The notes beneath the pieces are model-generated. The model worked only from the letters and a program-made list of their open reading frames with translations, was not told the origin of the DNA and ran no database searches. Both the position numbers and the translations under genes were made by a program. A stretch of DNA of 38,995 nt from Silicimonas sp. Its GTDB lineage: Bacteria > Pseudomonadota > Alphaproteobacteria > Rhodobacterales > Rhodobacteraceae. The stretch is taken from assembly GCA_022824525.1 (NCBI GenBank), contig JAJDZT010000070.1, positions 1 through 38,995 of the forward strand. The letters run 5' to 3'. Shown one piece after another: positions 8,251 to 17,124 of this stretch. The stretch's first letter is position 1; each line of letters opens with the position of its first letter.

Positions 8251-9255
8251 TCAGATATCCCACTCAACCCAACGCCCGTGGAAGTCAGCGCGCCCGAGGT
8301 GAACCTCTTCCCCGCTCGGATAGTGCGTCAACGTGAGACGCGCGCCGTTTCCACCATCGGCTTCCATGGAAAAGCGCACAAGTGGGCCGTTGTGATTTGC
8401 CATGGCGGTCAATGCGCGGTCCTTGCTTCCCTCCGGGAAGTACTGCCAGGCAATCGTATGAAAAACCACGCGCGTTCGGTCGGGTGCCTCCTGAGAGAGA
8501 TGCGTTTCCAACCACTCGCTGGCATCTCCGCGTGAGATCGAAGCTGGCTCCACACGAGCGAGGTCGATTGCGGCTTTGGTCATCACCATCCGTTCCGACT
8601 GATCCGGCCATAGGTAGGAGAGAAGCCGCAGACGACCCTCATTGCTCGTCGGATCGATGGGAAAAAGGTCCACACCGTATCTTCCTGCGACGGAAAGTGT
8701 CTGTTCGGACGGCGCGGCGCCGTGCCAGTCCGGTTGGACCGTAACGGGAGATGACGCAGGTCCAAAACTCCGTGGTCCTGTCAAAATCCGAAACCTGTCC
8801 GCTCGAAGGTTCAGGCCCGCGCTGCACCCCAGTTCAATCAACTCGACCGGACCCGAATAGGTTTCAGCGATTACAGAGAGCGCTGCGATCAAGGGCGCGG
8901 ACCGGCGGACCTCGTTGGTCTGGGGCGCGATCTGCAACCAATTCAGAAGACGTTTTTTGTGGGCGACCAATGCGTGTTCGACGGCAGCCCATAGCGTATC
9001 GTCGTCCACATCGTGCGGCGGGTAAACGTCCGTGAGTGCCAACCCTTCAAGCTTCAAGGCATGCAGTGCACCTGCAAGGCGGAGCGGCACGCTGTCAGCG
9101 CTGGCACCGGGATCGCCCTGCCAGCCCAACACGGTGTCCGCGACGGCCCCCTTTGACAGGCGCGTGCCAATCAACGGCATCAATCGACCCATGAAGGGCG
9201 AACCCAAGGTGGCGCAGACCGCACCTTGTGTGACGAAGGCGTCTCGGACGCTCAC
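8251..9255 (-). CDS. DUF2332 family protein
   Basis: The 334-residue protein starts at a GTG (9253-9255) that overlaps the TGA of pth, so translation is coupled. Family features include an N-terminal [16 protein letters not shown] segment, [21 protein letters not shown] near residue 140 (a glycine-rich, methyltransferase-like loop), and [12 protein letters not shown] in the C-terminal third. DUF2332 has no established function; the glycine-rich loop suggests a SAM-binding Rossmann fold, which is inference. It is the last gene of the lipoprotein-pth-DUF2332 run. Confidence 0.8.
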   Translation of the reverse strand: MSVRDAFVTQGAVCATLGSPFMGRLMPLIGTRLSKGAVADTVLGWQGDPGASADSVPLRLAGALHALKLEGLALTDVYPPHDVDDDTLWAAVEHALVAHKKRLLNWLQIAPQTNEVRRSAPLIAALSVIAETYSGPVELIELGCSAGLNLRADRFRILTGPRSFGPASSPVTVQPDWHGAAPSEQTLSVAGRYGVDLFPIDPTSNEGRLRLLSYLWPDQSERMVMTKAAIDLARVEPASISRGDASEWLETHLSQEAPDRTRVVFHTIAWQYFPEGSKDRALTAMANHNGPLVRFSMEADGGNGARLTLTHYPSGEEVHLGRADFHGRWVEWDI

Positions 9256-9935
9256 TTGAATTTGTCGATGAGCTTTTGGAGCGCGGAGCGATCATCAACC
9301 TCGGTTTCGGTTTTTGGCTCTGGTTCTGGCGAGGGTTTCGGCGATTTAGTTCCGGTCGAGGGACGCGGCGGATTCAGTCGCAGCGCCACGGCATTCTGAA
9401 ACCGACCCGTGTCGCCTTCAGCGAGCGAGATCGCACCGTCCGCGATGCCCTGAAGCAAGTCGGCCAGCCAGTCCTGATCCGCCTTGGCAAAGTCTTTCAG
9501 GACATAGGTTGGCACGGCGTCCTTGTGTCCGGGGTGGCCAACCCCAATTCGAACCCTTTGATAAGTGTCCCCAATATGCACGTGCAATGAACGCAGTCCG
9601 TTGTGCCCTGCATGGCCGCCGCCTTGTTTGACGCGCAGTTTGGCGGGGGCAAGGTCGATTTCATCATGGAAGACGGTCACGTCCGTCGGGTCCAGCTTGA
9701 AGAAGCGGACCGCTTCGCCGACCGCTTGACCGGATTTATTCATGAAGGTCTCCGGCTTGAGCAAGATGACCTTCTCAGTTCCCAGACGGCCTTCGCTTGT
9801 GACGCCCTGAAACTTGCTACGCCAAGGGCCGAACCCGTGGGCGTCGGCAATTTGATCCACGGCCATGAAGCCGACGTTATGTCGGTTGCCAGCGTATTTC
9901 GCGCCGGGATTTCCGAGCCCTACGAATAGCTTCAA
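9252..9935 (-). CDS. pth: Peptidyl-tRNA hydrolase
   Basis: 227 residues. It has the Pth1 motifs [23 protein letters not shown] (with catalytic-region N10 and H20), [39 protein letters not shown] and [10 protein letters not shown]. It releases peptides from peptidyl-tRNA dropped by ribosomes. The last ~40 residues form a Pro/Lys/Glu-rich tail ([19 protein letters not shown]) ending in [10 protein letters not shown], longer than E. coli Pth and common in Rhodobacterales. The usual upstream partner rplY is not adjacent here; a lipoprotein gene is. Confidence 0.95.
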   Translation of the reverse strand: MKLFVGLGNPGAKYAGNRHNVGFMAVDQIADAHGFGPWRSKFQGVTSEGRLGTEKVILLKPETFMNKSGQAVGEAVRFFKLDPTDVTVFHDEIDLAPAKLRVKQGGGHAGHNGLRSLHVHIGDTYQRVRIGVGHPGHKDAVPTYVLKDFAKADQDWLADLLQGIADGAISLAEGDTGRFQNAVALRLNPPRPSTGTKSPKPSPEPEPKTETEVDDRSALQKLIDKFK

Positions 9936-9959
9936 TGTCCCACCCAGGTTAACTGAACG

Positions 9960-10565
9960 CTATCGACCGACGCTCTGGAATGTCCGTCGCTGGTCCGGAC
10001 CCAGTCCGAGCCATCCGCGAGTCACACTAGCGATGTGATCCACGATGCGGACTCGTTGGGTCTGGCCCTGTATGGCAGCGGTGACCGCCGCTGCGCCGAC
10101 ATAGGCTTCAAGGTCCGCCTGGATCCGCTCAGGTGGTGTCAGGGGTTGGCCGGAAGCTTCGTCCACCACCTGGATCACATATGCGATGTTGTGCACGGCG
10201 CCGGGTGCGCGTGCGACGGCAGCAGGCGTGACGGCGTGGAAGTGTTCCAGACGCGCGTGAATTCTTATGCCGCGCGGTCCTTTGAGAGGTCTCGCACCCA
10301 AGGAAAGGCCCTCGGTCAAAATGCTCGCAACCTGCTCCCGGCGATTGCCACCCAATTCTCCGTGCCAGACAATATCCGCGTTCGGGGCGTATGTGTTCGC
10401 GTCGCTGACCGTCAGATTGTCCGGGATGGCCACTTGCACGGCGTGAACATGCCAGTTCTTGCTGATCTCCGGGTCGACGGCATCGTCATAGTCGACGTTC
10501 CATGTACCTGAACAGCCTGCGAGGAGACTAGTTATGCCCATGAGCACAAATGTTCTGCGGTCCAT
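9960..10565 (-). CDS. DUF6778-like lipoprotein
   Basis: MDRRTFVLMGITSLLAGCSG contains a lipobox (L-L-A-G-C), giving a lipoprotein of about 180 residues after processing. ATG 10565 has GAGG upstream. A second ATG at 10604, with AGGGGG close by, would add 13 residues (MAKDESERVEAKQ) ahead of the signal and cannot be excluded. The mature part begins WNVDYDDAVDPEISKNWHV and includes VAIPDNLTVSDAN and DIVWHGELGGNRREQV. This resembles the DUF6778 family of Rhodobacteraceae, which has no known role. It lies 24 nt upstream of pth on the same strand. Confidence 0.7.
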   Translation of the reverse strand: MDRRTFVLMGITSLLAGCSGTWNVDYDDAVDPEISKNWHVHAVQVAIPDNLTVSDANTYAPNADIVWHGELGGNRREQVASILTEGLSLGARPLKGPRGIRIHARLEHFHAVTPAAVARAPGAVHNIAYVIQVVDEASGQPLTPPERIQADLEAYVGAAAVTAAIQGQTQRVRIVDHIASVTRGWLGLGPDQRRTFQSVGR

Positions 10566-10757
10566 CTGCTTTGCCTCTACTCTTTCACTCTCGTCCTTGG
10601 CCATGCCCCCTTGTTGAGGGATCTCAGGCGCTGCTGTCGAACTTTAATTAAAATACGACAACCTGTCCCTTTTTTGACCATTGGTCCGAGAAAAACGGCT
10701 GGAATGCGACATATTCCGCCCATTTTGGCAGGAATACTCGCCGTTTGGTTGTCAAAC

Positions 10758-10774
10758 GCCGCAGCACTTGCGGC
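10758..10774 (-). terminator. Possible terminator hairpin after lysC
   Basis: Six-bp stem gccgca/tgcggc with a 5-nt loop, immediately downstream of the lysC stop. The following minus-strand sequence (gtttgacaacc) has only a weak T-run, so termination may be inefficient. Confidence 0.35.
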
Positions 10775-10776
10775 TT

Positions 10777-12021
10777 TCAGGCCGCCTTGTCGAGCCCGAA
10801 GGTGTCGTGAAGTGCCTGAACGGCGAGCTCCATGTACTTTCGTTCGATCAGCACGGAAATCTTGATTTCGGACGTGGTGATCACCTTGATGTTGATGCCT
10901 TCGTCACGAAGGGCTTTGAACATCTGGGACGCAACACCGGCATGGCTGCGCATGCCAATGCCCACGACAGAAACCTTGCAGACGTCTTCGTCGGTGACGA
11001 GCTCGGCATAGTTCACGTCGCCGCTGTTTTTCACGGCTTCCATGGCTGCCTTCGCGCGATCAACCTGATTGACGGGAAGCGAGAAGGTCATGTCGGTCCG
11101 ACCGTCCTCCGAAATGTTCTGGACGATCATGTCCACGTTGACGCCGGCATCCGCGAGTGGACCGAAGATTGCGGCGGCGATGCCTGGCCGGTCTGCGACG
11201 GAGAGCAGTGTCATCTTCGCTTCGTCGCGGCTGTATGCGACGCCCGCCACTACATTGCTTTCCATGATATCCTCCTCGTCACACACGAGCGTTCCAGCCG
11301 TGCCGTCGATGTCGTTGTCCTCGAAACTCGAAAGAACGCGAAGTTTCACATTGTATCGCATGGCGAGTTCAACGGAGCGGGTCTGGAGGACCTTGGCCCC
11401 AAGTGACGCCAGTTCCAGCATCTCTTCAAACGCGATCTTGTCGAGTTTGCGTGCCTTGGACGTGATGCGAGGGTCAGTCGTGTAAACCCCGTCCACGTCA
11501 GTATAAATGTCGCAACGTTCGGCTTCGAAGGCTGCCGCGAATGCAACCGCTGTCGTGTCTGATCCGCCGCGCCCGAGCGTGGTGATCCGACCTTCCGGCG
11601 AGATGCCCTGGAAGCCTGCGACCACCGCCACTCGCATGCCCTCGGCGAACTTCGCGTTGATGGCTTCGGTCCCGATCTCCTCGATCCGGGCTGCAGCGTG
11701 GGCGCTGGTGGTTTTGAGCGGTACCTGCCAGCCTTGCCAACTCCGGGCCGGAACGTCCATTTCCTGAAGCGTAAGCGCCATGAGACCTGCGGTCACCTGC
11801 TCGCCCGAGGATACCACTGCATCGTATTCACGAGCGTCGTAAAGCTTCGAGGTTTCTTCGACCCAACCCACCAATTCGTTGGTTTTTCCCGACATTGCCG
11901 AGACGATGACGATCACGTCATATCCATTCGCGACCTCGCGCCCGACGCGCTTTGCGGCACGGCGGATGCGGTCGAGCGTGGCAACGGATGTGCCACCGAA
12001 TTTCATGACGAGAACGGGCAT
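10777..12021 (-). CDS. lysC: Aspartate kinase (ACT-regulated)
   Basis: A 414-residue monofunctional aspartokinase catalysing the first step from aspartate toward lysine, threonine and methionine. The start at ATG 12021 gives MPVLVMKFGGTSVATLDRIRR with the KFGGTS nucleotide-binding motif; the longer frame to 12078 is rejected. Further motifs are VVAGFQG, TTLGRGGSDTTAVAFAAAF and DIYTDVDGVYTTDPRI. Two ACT domains occupy the C-terminal third (TLLSVADRPGIAAAIFGPLADAGVN; VVGIGMRSHAGVASQMFKALRDEGINI), so feedback inhibition by end products is expected. Confidence 0.96.
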   Translation of the reverse strand: MPVLVMKFGGTSVATLDRIRRAAKRVGREVANGYDVIVIVSAMSGKTNELVGWVEETSKLYDAREYDAVVSSGEQVTAGLMALTLQEMDVPARSWQGWQVPLKTTSAHAAARIEEIGTEAINAKFAEGMRVAVVAGFQGISPEGRITTLGRGGSDTTAVAFAAAFEAERCDIYTDVDGVYTTDPRITSKARKLDKIAFEEMLELASLGAKVLQTRSVELAMRYNVKLRVLSSFEDNDIDGTAGTLVCDEEDIMESNVVAGVAYSRDEAKMTLLSVADRPGIAAAIFGPLADAGVNVDMIVQNISEDGRTDMTFSLPVNQVDRAKAAMEAVKNSGDVNYAELVTDEDVCKVSVVGIGMRSHAGVASQMFKALRDEGINIKVITTSEIKISVLIERKYMELAVQALHDTFGLDKAA

Positions 12022-12168
12022 GGGGTTCGGGTCTCTCTCTTCGGGCCGCCTGTTACGGGAAGGTACCGGGGAGAGCAAGCGTTAACGGGAGGAGCGATCG
12101 GTCCCTGTTGCATGCAACAAAGGGTGTCGTTAACCGTTGTTTTCCAGCGGATCCCGCCAAAATCGCCA

Positions 12169-12198
12169 CGTCGGTATCGCGTCGGTGTTACGTCGGTA
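12169..12198. promoter_or_regulatory. Three phased CGTCGGTRT repeats upstream of lysC
   Basis: cgtcggtat (12169), cgtcggtgt (12180) and cgtcggtat (12190) are spaced 10-11 bp apart, one helical turn, in the 255-bp gap between lysC and the MFS gene. A degenerate fourth copy (gacggtgcc) follows. The spacing suits a cooperative DNA-binding protein, but no known operator is recognised. The rest of this gap shows no gene. Confidence 0.4.
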
Positions 12199-12276
12199 TT
12201 GCGACGGTGCCGAGATCGGAATCTACGGCCAAAAGCCAACGAGCAGGTGCGTACGTTCAGGAAGCTTGACGAAAGG

Positions 12277-13488
12277 TTAAGCTTCTTCCGCTTCTGCGCG
12301 CGCCAAAGGTCCCGCTTCTTCCCGTATCGGCAAGTGGATGAGTGCCGCGAGAAGGCCAAGGATGACGGCTGCCCACCACATCGGCGTATAGTCCTGGTTC
12401 AGGTCGTAAATACGTCCGCCGAGCCACGCGCCAAGAAAGCTCCCTGTCTGGTGACTGAGAAAGACGAGGCCCGCCAGCGTCGAAAGGAATTTCAGCCCCT
12501 GGGTTTGGGCGACCAAACCCATTGTCAGGGGAACCGTCGAAAGCCAGAGAAGACCCATTATCGCCGAGAAGACCAAAACCGAAGTTTCGGACACAGGTAC
12601 AAGAACGAAGGCGGCAATGACGACTGCGCGTGCGGTGTAGAGGCCGCTCAGGACCCACTTCTTCGATAGCCTTTGCCCAGCCCAGCCGGAGAAAAACGAA
12701 CCGGCGATGTTGAAAAGCCCGATCAATGCCAAAGACCAGCCTCCAACCCATGCCGCGAGTCCGAGGTCGAGCACATAGGCCGGTAGATGCGTCTGTATGA
12801 AGGCCACATGAAATCCACAGACGAAGAACCCGAAAAAGAGGCAAAGATAGCTGCGGTCTGTGAAGGCGGTCGACAGTGCATAGCCGAAATCCTTCGCGGA
12901 CGATCCCGCGGCCGTGGGTTTCGATACACGCGCGATGAAGATCAGGAAGGGCAGGATGAGGGCGAAACTCGCCCCAATGAGCAGAATGGAGGTCTCCCAC
13001 CCCAGTCCGCCGATCATCGCGGTCGCGGCCGGGGCAGACACGAACATGCCAAGCGACGCGGCGGCTGTGCCGAGCCCCATGATGAAACTCCGGCGTTCTG
13101 CGGAGACGATTTTTCCGAGCGCGCCGATGACAATCGGGAAGGATGCGGCGCCTGTGCCCGCACCCGTCAGAATGCCGGTCAGGACAAACAGTGTCGGGTC
13201 AGTGACGATCCCCCTCAGCAGAAAGCCGATACCTGCGAGAATTGCTCCTACAGCAAGAACGCGCGCGGTGCCGAACCGATCGGCGACGGCTCCCGCAATA
13301 GGTTGCGAGATGCCCCAGACCAGAAGCTGCACGGCGACAGAGAGGGAAAACACTTCCCGGCCCCAACCGAGGTCTGCCGACATTGGCGCCATGAAGATGC
13401 CGAATGTGGCTGAAAATCCGAAGCTGAGGAAAGCGATCATGCATCCGGCGAAGATCGCGGCATTCAACTGTTTCGCGTCAGTGGTCAT
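12277..13488 (-). CDS. MFS transporter
   Basis: A 403-residue protein with about 12 hydrophobic segments. ATG 13488 has AGGAGG 6-7 nt upstream. The MFS motif A region is visible as GAVADRFGTARVLA after helix 2, and the second half starts near AFTDRSYLCLFFGFFVCGFHVAFIQTHLPAYVLD. This arrangement is like the monocarboxylate/oxalate-formate group, but the substrate cannot be told. It lies 44 nt after the sirtuin gene on the same strand and may be cotranscribed with it. Confidence 0.85.
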   Translation of the reverse strand: MTTDAKQLNAAIFAGCMIAFLSFGFSATFGIFMAPMSADLGWGREVFSLSVAVQLLVWGISQPIAGAVADRFGTARVLAVGAILAGIGFLLRGIVTDPTLFVLTGILTGAGTGAASFPIVIGALGKIVSAERRSFIMGLGTAAASLGMFVSAPAATAMIGGLGWETSILLIGASFALILPFLIFIARVSKPTAAGSSAKDFGYALSTAFTDRSYLCLFFGFFVCGFHVAFIQTHLPAYVLDLGLAAWVGGWSLALIGLFNIAGSFFSGWAGQRLSKKWVLSGLYTARAVVIAAFVLVPVSETSVLVFSAIMGLLWLSTVPLTMGLVAQTQGLKFLSTLAGLVFLSHQTGSFLGAWLGGRIYDLNQDYTPMWWAAVILGLLAALIHLPIREEAGPLARAEAEEA

Positions 13489-13532
13489 GATTGCCTCCTG
13501 AAGCGAGAGCCTGTCACGGGGTGTCGGGTGGT

Positions 13533-14222
13533 TCAATCCCCGGCGAGCACGCGTTCAACCCAGGCCGGTACCGTTTCGGTCGCGGGGCCCAGGATGACCT
13601 CGTCAAACTGACCCGCAACGTTTGATGGCTCGAGATTTATCTCGAGGCATTTGGCCCCGGATTGGCTGGCTTCCGCAACGAAGCCGGCGGCGGGATAGAC
13701 TGTTCCGCTGGTGCCGATGGCCACGAAAAGGTCTGCGGTCCGAAGATGAATCGCGATTTCGGGCAGGTACAGGGGAACTTCTCCGAACCAGACGACATCT
13801 GGTCGTGTTGTCGTCTCGCTGCATGTCGGGCACGCGTCATCCAGGGACATGACGAGAGGCGCCGTCCAGCGCGCGTCGCAGCTTGTGCATCGCGCCTGTC
13901 CGTGGGCGCCATGCATGTGGATTGCCTCCGAGCCTGCAGCTTCGTGGAGCGAGTCGACGTTTTGCGTGATGAGCGCGATTTCGTGCGCGTACTCCGCCTG
14001 CAGCTTGGCGAGTGCAAAATGCGCAGCGTTGGGTTTCGCGCCAGCGGCGTTTCTGCGCCGCATGTTGTAGAAGTCGATGACTTTCGCCGGATCACGCGCG
14101 AAGCCTTCGGGCGTTGCAACTTCCTGGAGATCGTATTTTGTCCAGACCCCTCCCTTGTCGCGAAAGGTGCCAAGACCGCTTTCGGCGGAGACGCCGGCGC
14201 CTGTCAGTATGACGATCTTCAC
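13533..14222 (-). CDS. cobB: NAD-dependent protein deacylase, sirtuin (CobB type)
   Basis: 229 residues starting at GTG 14222 with AAGGAAG upstream; frames reaching further upstream run past the divergent gene and are rejected. Visible motifs are GAGVSAESGLGTFRD, ITQNVDSLHEAAGS, the catalytic His region HMHGAHG, two zinc CxxC pairs (CTSC, CPTC) and a late GTSGTVYPAAGF. The YNMR segment matches the Y-x-x-R pattern of class III sirtuins that remove succinyl and similar acyl groups. It is divergent from the phosphatase gene, with 65 bp between starts. Confidence 0.93.
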   Translation of the reverse strand: MKIVILTGAGVSAESGLGTFRDKGGVWTKYDLQEVATPEGFARDPAKVIDFYNMRRRNAAGAKPNAAHFALAKLQAEYAHEIALITQNVDSLHEAAGSEAIHMHGAHGQARCTSCDARWTAPLVMSLDDACPTCSETTTRPDVVWFGEVPLYLPEIAIHLRTADLFVAIGTSGTVYPAAGFVAEASQSGAKCLEINLEPSNVAGQFDEVILGPATETVPAWVERVLAGD

Positions 14223-14287
14223 GGGCACTTCCTTCGCTTGAACGGACAATGCTAGTTTTGCCCCGGAGCGATCAAAAGGACCAGCAG

Positions 14288-14722
14288 ATGAAGGTGCTTT
14301 GTGTATGCCTCGGCAATATTTGCCGATCACCGACCGCCGAAGCGGTGTTGCGGGAGTTCGGGGGCGGCCAGATTGAAGTTGACAGTGCCGGGACCGGGGG
14401 CTGGCATGTGGGAAAGCCCCCCTATGGGCCCGCCATTCAGGCTGGCGAGGCGCGTGGCTATGAACTGGCGCACCTGCGAGCACGGCAGTTCGACGTGGCC
14501 GACTTTGCTCGGTTTGACCTCATCCTGGTGATGGACCGTCAAAACCAAGCCGATGTCGAAGCGTTGCGGCCGGTCGGCAATGAGACACCCGTGCGACTGT
14601 TTCTCTCGTATGCCGCGGATCTGGGCAGGAACGATGTGCCCGACCCCTACTACACTGGAGATTTCGATGAGGCGCTCGACCTGATCGAGGCTGGTGCGCG
14701 TGCCTTGTTGCGCGCGATTTGA
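14288..14722 (+). CDS. Low-molecular-weight protein tyrosine phosphatase
   Basis: 144 residues. ATG 14288 has AAGGA upstream; a frame from 14249 has no support. The P-loop VCLGNICRSP at residues 6-15 gives Cys7 as nucleophile and Arg13 as phosphate binder (C-X5-R). The general acid loop is D119-P120 (VPDPYYTG). The family dephosphorylates tyrosine phosphoproteins, in bacteria often tied to polysaccharide export, though some act elsewhere. No partner tyrosine kinase is nearby. The ptsP gene follows 96 nt downstream. Confidence 0.93.
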   Translation: MKVLCVCLGNICRSPTAEAVLREFGGGQIEVDSAGTGGWHVGKPPYGPAIQAGEARGYELAHLRARQFDVADFARFDLILVMDRQNQADVEALRPVGNETPVRLFLSYAADLGRNDVPDPYYTGDFDEALDLIEAGARALLRAI

Positions 14723-14818
14723 TCCACTTGGTTCCCGTCCCGATATTTCCGTTTTACCGTTGTCATCACACGTGGTCTATTCGGGCCAAGGCGGAGGATC
14801 CGCCAGGGCGGGGAACGG

Positions 14819-17074
14819 ATGGCCGAGCAGACTGATACCGAAAGCCGAAAGCTGCTGCGCAGGCTTCGCGACACGCTGGCCGAGGATACGGCGGGTCAGG
14901 CTCGGCTCGACCATATCGTTGAACTGATCGCGACGTCGATGCAGACCGAGGTCTGCTCGATCTACTTGTTCCGCGACGCCGAAACGCTGGAGCTTTGTGC
15001 GACCGAGGGTCTGAAGGCCGAGGCTGTCCACCAGACACGGATGAAGTTGGGCGAAGGCCTAGTTGGTCGCGCGGCACGAGATGGAACGGTCGTGAACGAA
15101 GCAGACGCTCCTTCGGCTCGCGGGTTCCGATACATGCCTGAAACCGGCGAGGAAGTTTATTCGTCGTTTTGCGGTGTCCCGATCACGCGGTTGGGCGACA
15201 AACTTGGTGTTCTTGTTGTCCAGTCCAGGGAAGCGCGGGCGTTTTCGGATGACGAGGTCTACGCCCTGGAAGTGGTCGCCATGGTTCTGGCGGAAATGAC
15301 GGAGCTTGGTGCATTCGTGGGCGAGGGCGAAGCGCTCAAGGCGCGGCACACCAACCCCATGATGTTCCGCGGGGGGATCGGTCAGGAAGGCGTCGCAGAA
15401 GGTCACGTCTGGCTTCACGAACCCCGGGTGGTGGTCACCAATCCCATCGCCGATGACCCGGAGGCGGAGACCGAACGGCTTCGGGAAGCGGTGGATGCGC
15501 TGCGGGTGTCGGTCGATGACATGCTGAAATCCGTCAGTGATGATCCGGTCGACAAGGATCAACGCGAAGTGCTGGAAGCCTATCGCATGTTCGCCAGCTC
15601 GCGGTCGTGGCTGAAGCGCATGGAAGAAGACATAGCGGCGGGCCTTTCCGCGGAAGCTGCTGTCGAAAAAGAACAGTCGGCTGCCCGGACCCGTTTGGGT
15701 CAGTCTTCGGACCCCTATTTGCGAGAGCGTCTTCAGGACCTGGATGACCTGTCCAACCGCCTTTTGCGTATTCTGACCGGGCAGGGCCGGGACACAGGTG
15801 CCGGCATGCCGGAAAACCCGATTTTGGTTGCCCGCAACATTGGCCCGGCGGAACTGTTAGATTACGGGCGCGGAGAATTGAAGGGCATCGTCCTTGAGCA
15901 AGGTTCGGTCGGCAGTCATGCTGCTATCGTGGCGCGGGCCTGGGCCATTCCGCTGATTGTGCATGCCGGTGACAGGATTACGGCAGAAGCGCTGAACGGT
16001 GACCACATCATGGTCGATGGCGACCAAGGGATTGTTCATCTGCGACCCGATGACACCGTTGTATCTGCATTCCGCGACAAGATCGCGATGCAGGCACAAG
16101 CGCAGAAGCGCTATGCAGGCATCCGCGACCTTCCGGCGGAATCGAAGGACGGTATCCGCGTTTCGATGCTGATGAATGCTGGCCTGATCGCTGAATTGCC
16201 TTCTCTCAATGACTCCGGTGCCGAAGGTGTCGGCCTGTTTCGAACAGAACTGCAGTTTCTTGCGCGCAATACCGTGCCGCGGCGCTCTGAACTGGCGGGC
16301 ATCTACTCAAGGGTCCTCGACGCGGCAGGTGGTAAGAAGGTTGTATTCCGAACCTTGGACATCGGGTCCGACAAGGTGCTTCCATATATGAAGCGCGACG
16401 ACGAGCCGAACCCGGCATTGGGTTGGCGGGCCATTCGTGTCGGGCTTGATAAGGTCGGCGTGATGCGCATGCAGCTTCAGGCGCTGATCCGGGCTGCGAA
16501 TGGGCGTCCGCTTTCTGTCATGTTTCCTTTTGTGGCGCAGTTCGATGAGTTTCGTGCCGCCCGCCAGCACTTGCTGGATGAGGTCGAGCGCGAACGGAAG
16601 TTGGGTCACGTTCTGCCTGAAAAGGTGGAAATTGGAGCCATGCTCGAAACTCCGTCGCTGGCGTTTGCGCCGCGACAGTTCTTCGAAATGGCGGATTTCA
16701 TTTCTATCGGTGGGAACGATCTAAAACAGTTCTTCTTTGCAGCCGACCGCGAGAATGAGAGGGTCCGCAGACGTTACGATACATTGAACGTCAGCTTTCT
16801 TTCCTTCATCGAACAGATCGCGCGCCGCTGCGACGAAACGGGGACACCGGTCAGCTTTTGCGGCGAAGATGCGGGCCGACCGATCGAGGCCATGTGCTTT
16901 GCGGCCATGGGGCTTCGGCACCTCTCGATGCGCCCGGCTTCTGTCGGGCCAGTCAAACATCTGATCCGACGCGTGGACTTGGGTGAAGCACGAGACGTGA
17001 TCGACCGCGCACGAGGTAGCGGAGTGCAATCCGTGCGTGGCGATGTGATGGAGTGGCTTCGGGGACTGAGCTGA
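14819..17074 (+). CDS. ptsP: Phosphoenolpyruvate-protein phosphotransferase PtsP (EI-Ntr)
   Basis: 751 residues, the full length of enzyme I of the nitrogen PTS. In order: a GAF domain (about 15-160), the HPr-binding N domain (about 170-330), the mobile phosphohistidine domain with GSVGSHAAIVARAWAIPLIV (His near residue 368), and the PEP-binding barrel. The barrel carries EGVGLFRTELQFL, LDIGSDKVLPY, IGAMLETPSLAF, SIGGNDLKQFFFAADREN and the Cys loop SFCGEDAGRP. EI-Ntr passes phosphate from PEP to NPr and EIIA-Ntr, a regulatory chain responding to nitrogen state. GGGG precedes the ATG, and a small inverted repeat ggcgga/tccgcc at 14790-14804 sits just upstream of it. Confidence 0.95.
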   Translation: MAEQTDTESRKLLRRLRDTLAEDTAGQARLDHIVELIATSMQTEVCSIYLFRDAETLELCATEGLKAEAVHQTRMKLGEGLVGRAARDGTVVNEADAPSARGFRYMPETGEEVYSSFCGVPITRLGDKLGVLVVQSREARAFSDDEVYALEVVAMVLAEMTELGAFVGEGEALKARHTNPMMFRGGIGQEGVAEGHVWLHEPRVVVTNPIADDPEAETERLREAVDALRVSVDDMLKSVSDDPVDKDQREVLEAYRMFASSRSWLKRMEEDIAAGLSAEAAVEKEQSAARTRLGQSSDPYLRERLQDLDDLSNRLLRILTGQGRDTGAGMPENPILVARNIGPAELLDYGRGELKGIVLEQGSVGSHAAIVARAWAIPLIVHAGDRITAEALNGDHIMVDGDQGIVHLRPDDTVVSAFRDKIAMQAQAQKRYAGIRDLPAESKDGIRVSMLMNAGLIAELPSLNDSGAEGVGLFRTELQFLARNTVPRRSELAGIYSRVLDAAGGKKVVFRTLDIGSDKVLPYMKRDDEPNPALGWRAIRVGLDKVGVMRMQLQALIRAANGRPLSVMFPFVAQFDEFRAARQHLLDEVERERKLGHVLPEKVEIGAMLETPSLAFAPRQFFEMADFISIGGNDLKQFFFAADRENERVRRRYDTLNVSFLSFIEQIARRCDETGTPVSFCGEDAGRPIEAMCFAAMGLRHLSMRPASVGPVKHLIRRVDLGEARDVIDRARGSGVQSVRGDVMEWLRGLS

Positions 17075-17124
17075 CTTGTCCGGTCGGTCCGGGTTACGAT
17101 TTCAGTTCACTTCCGGACTTGGCG

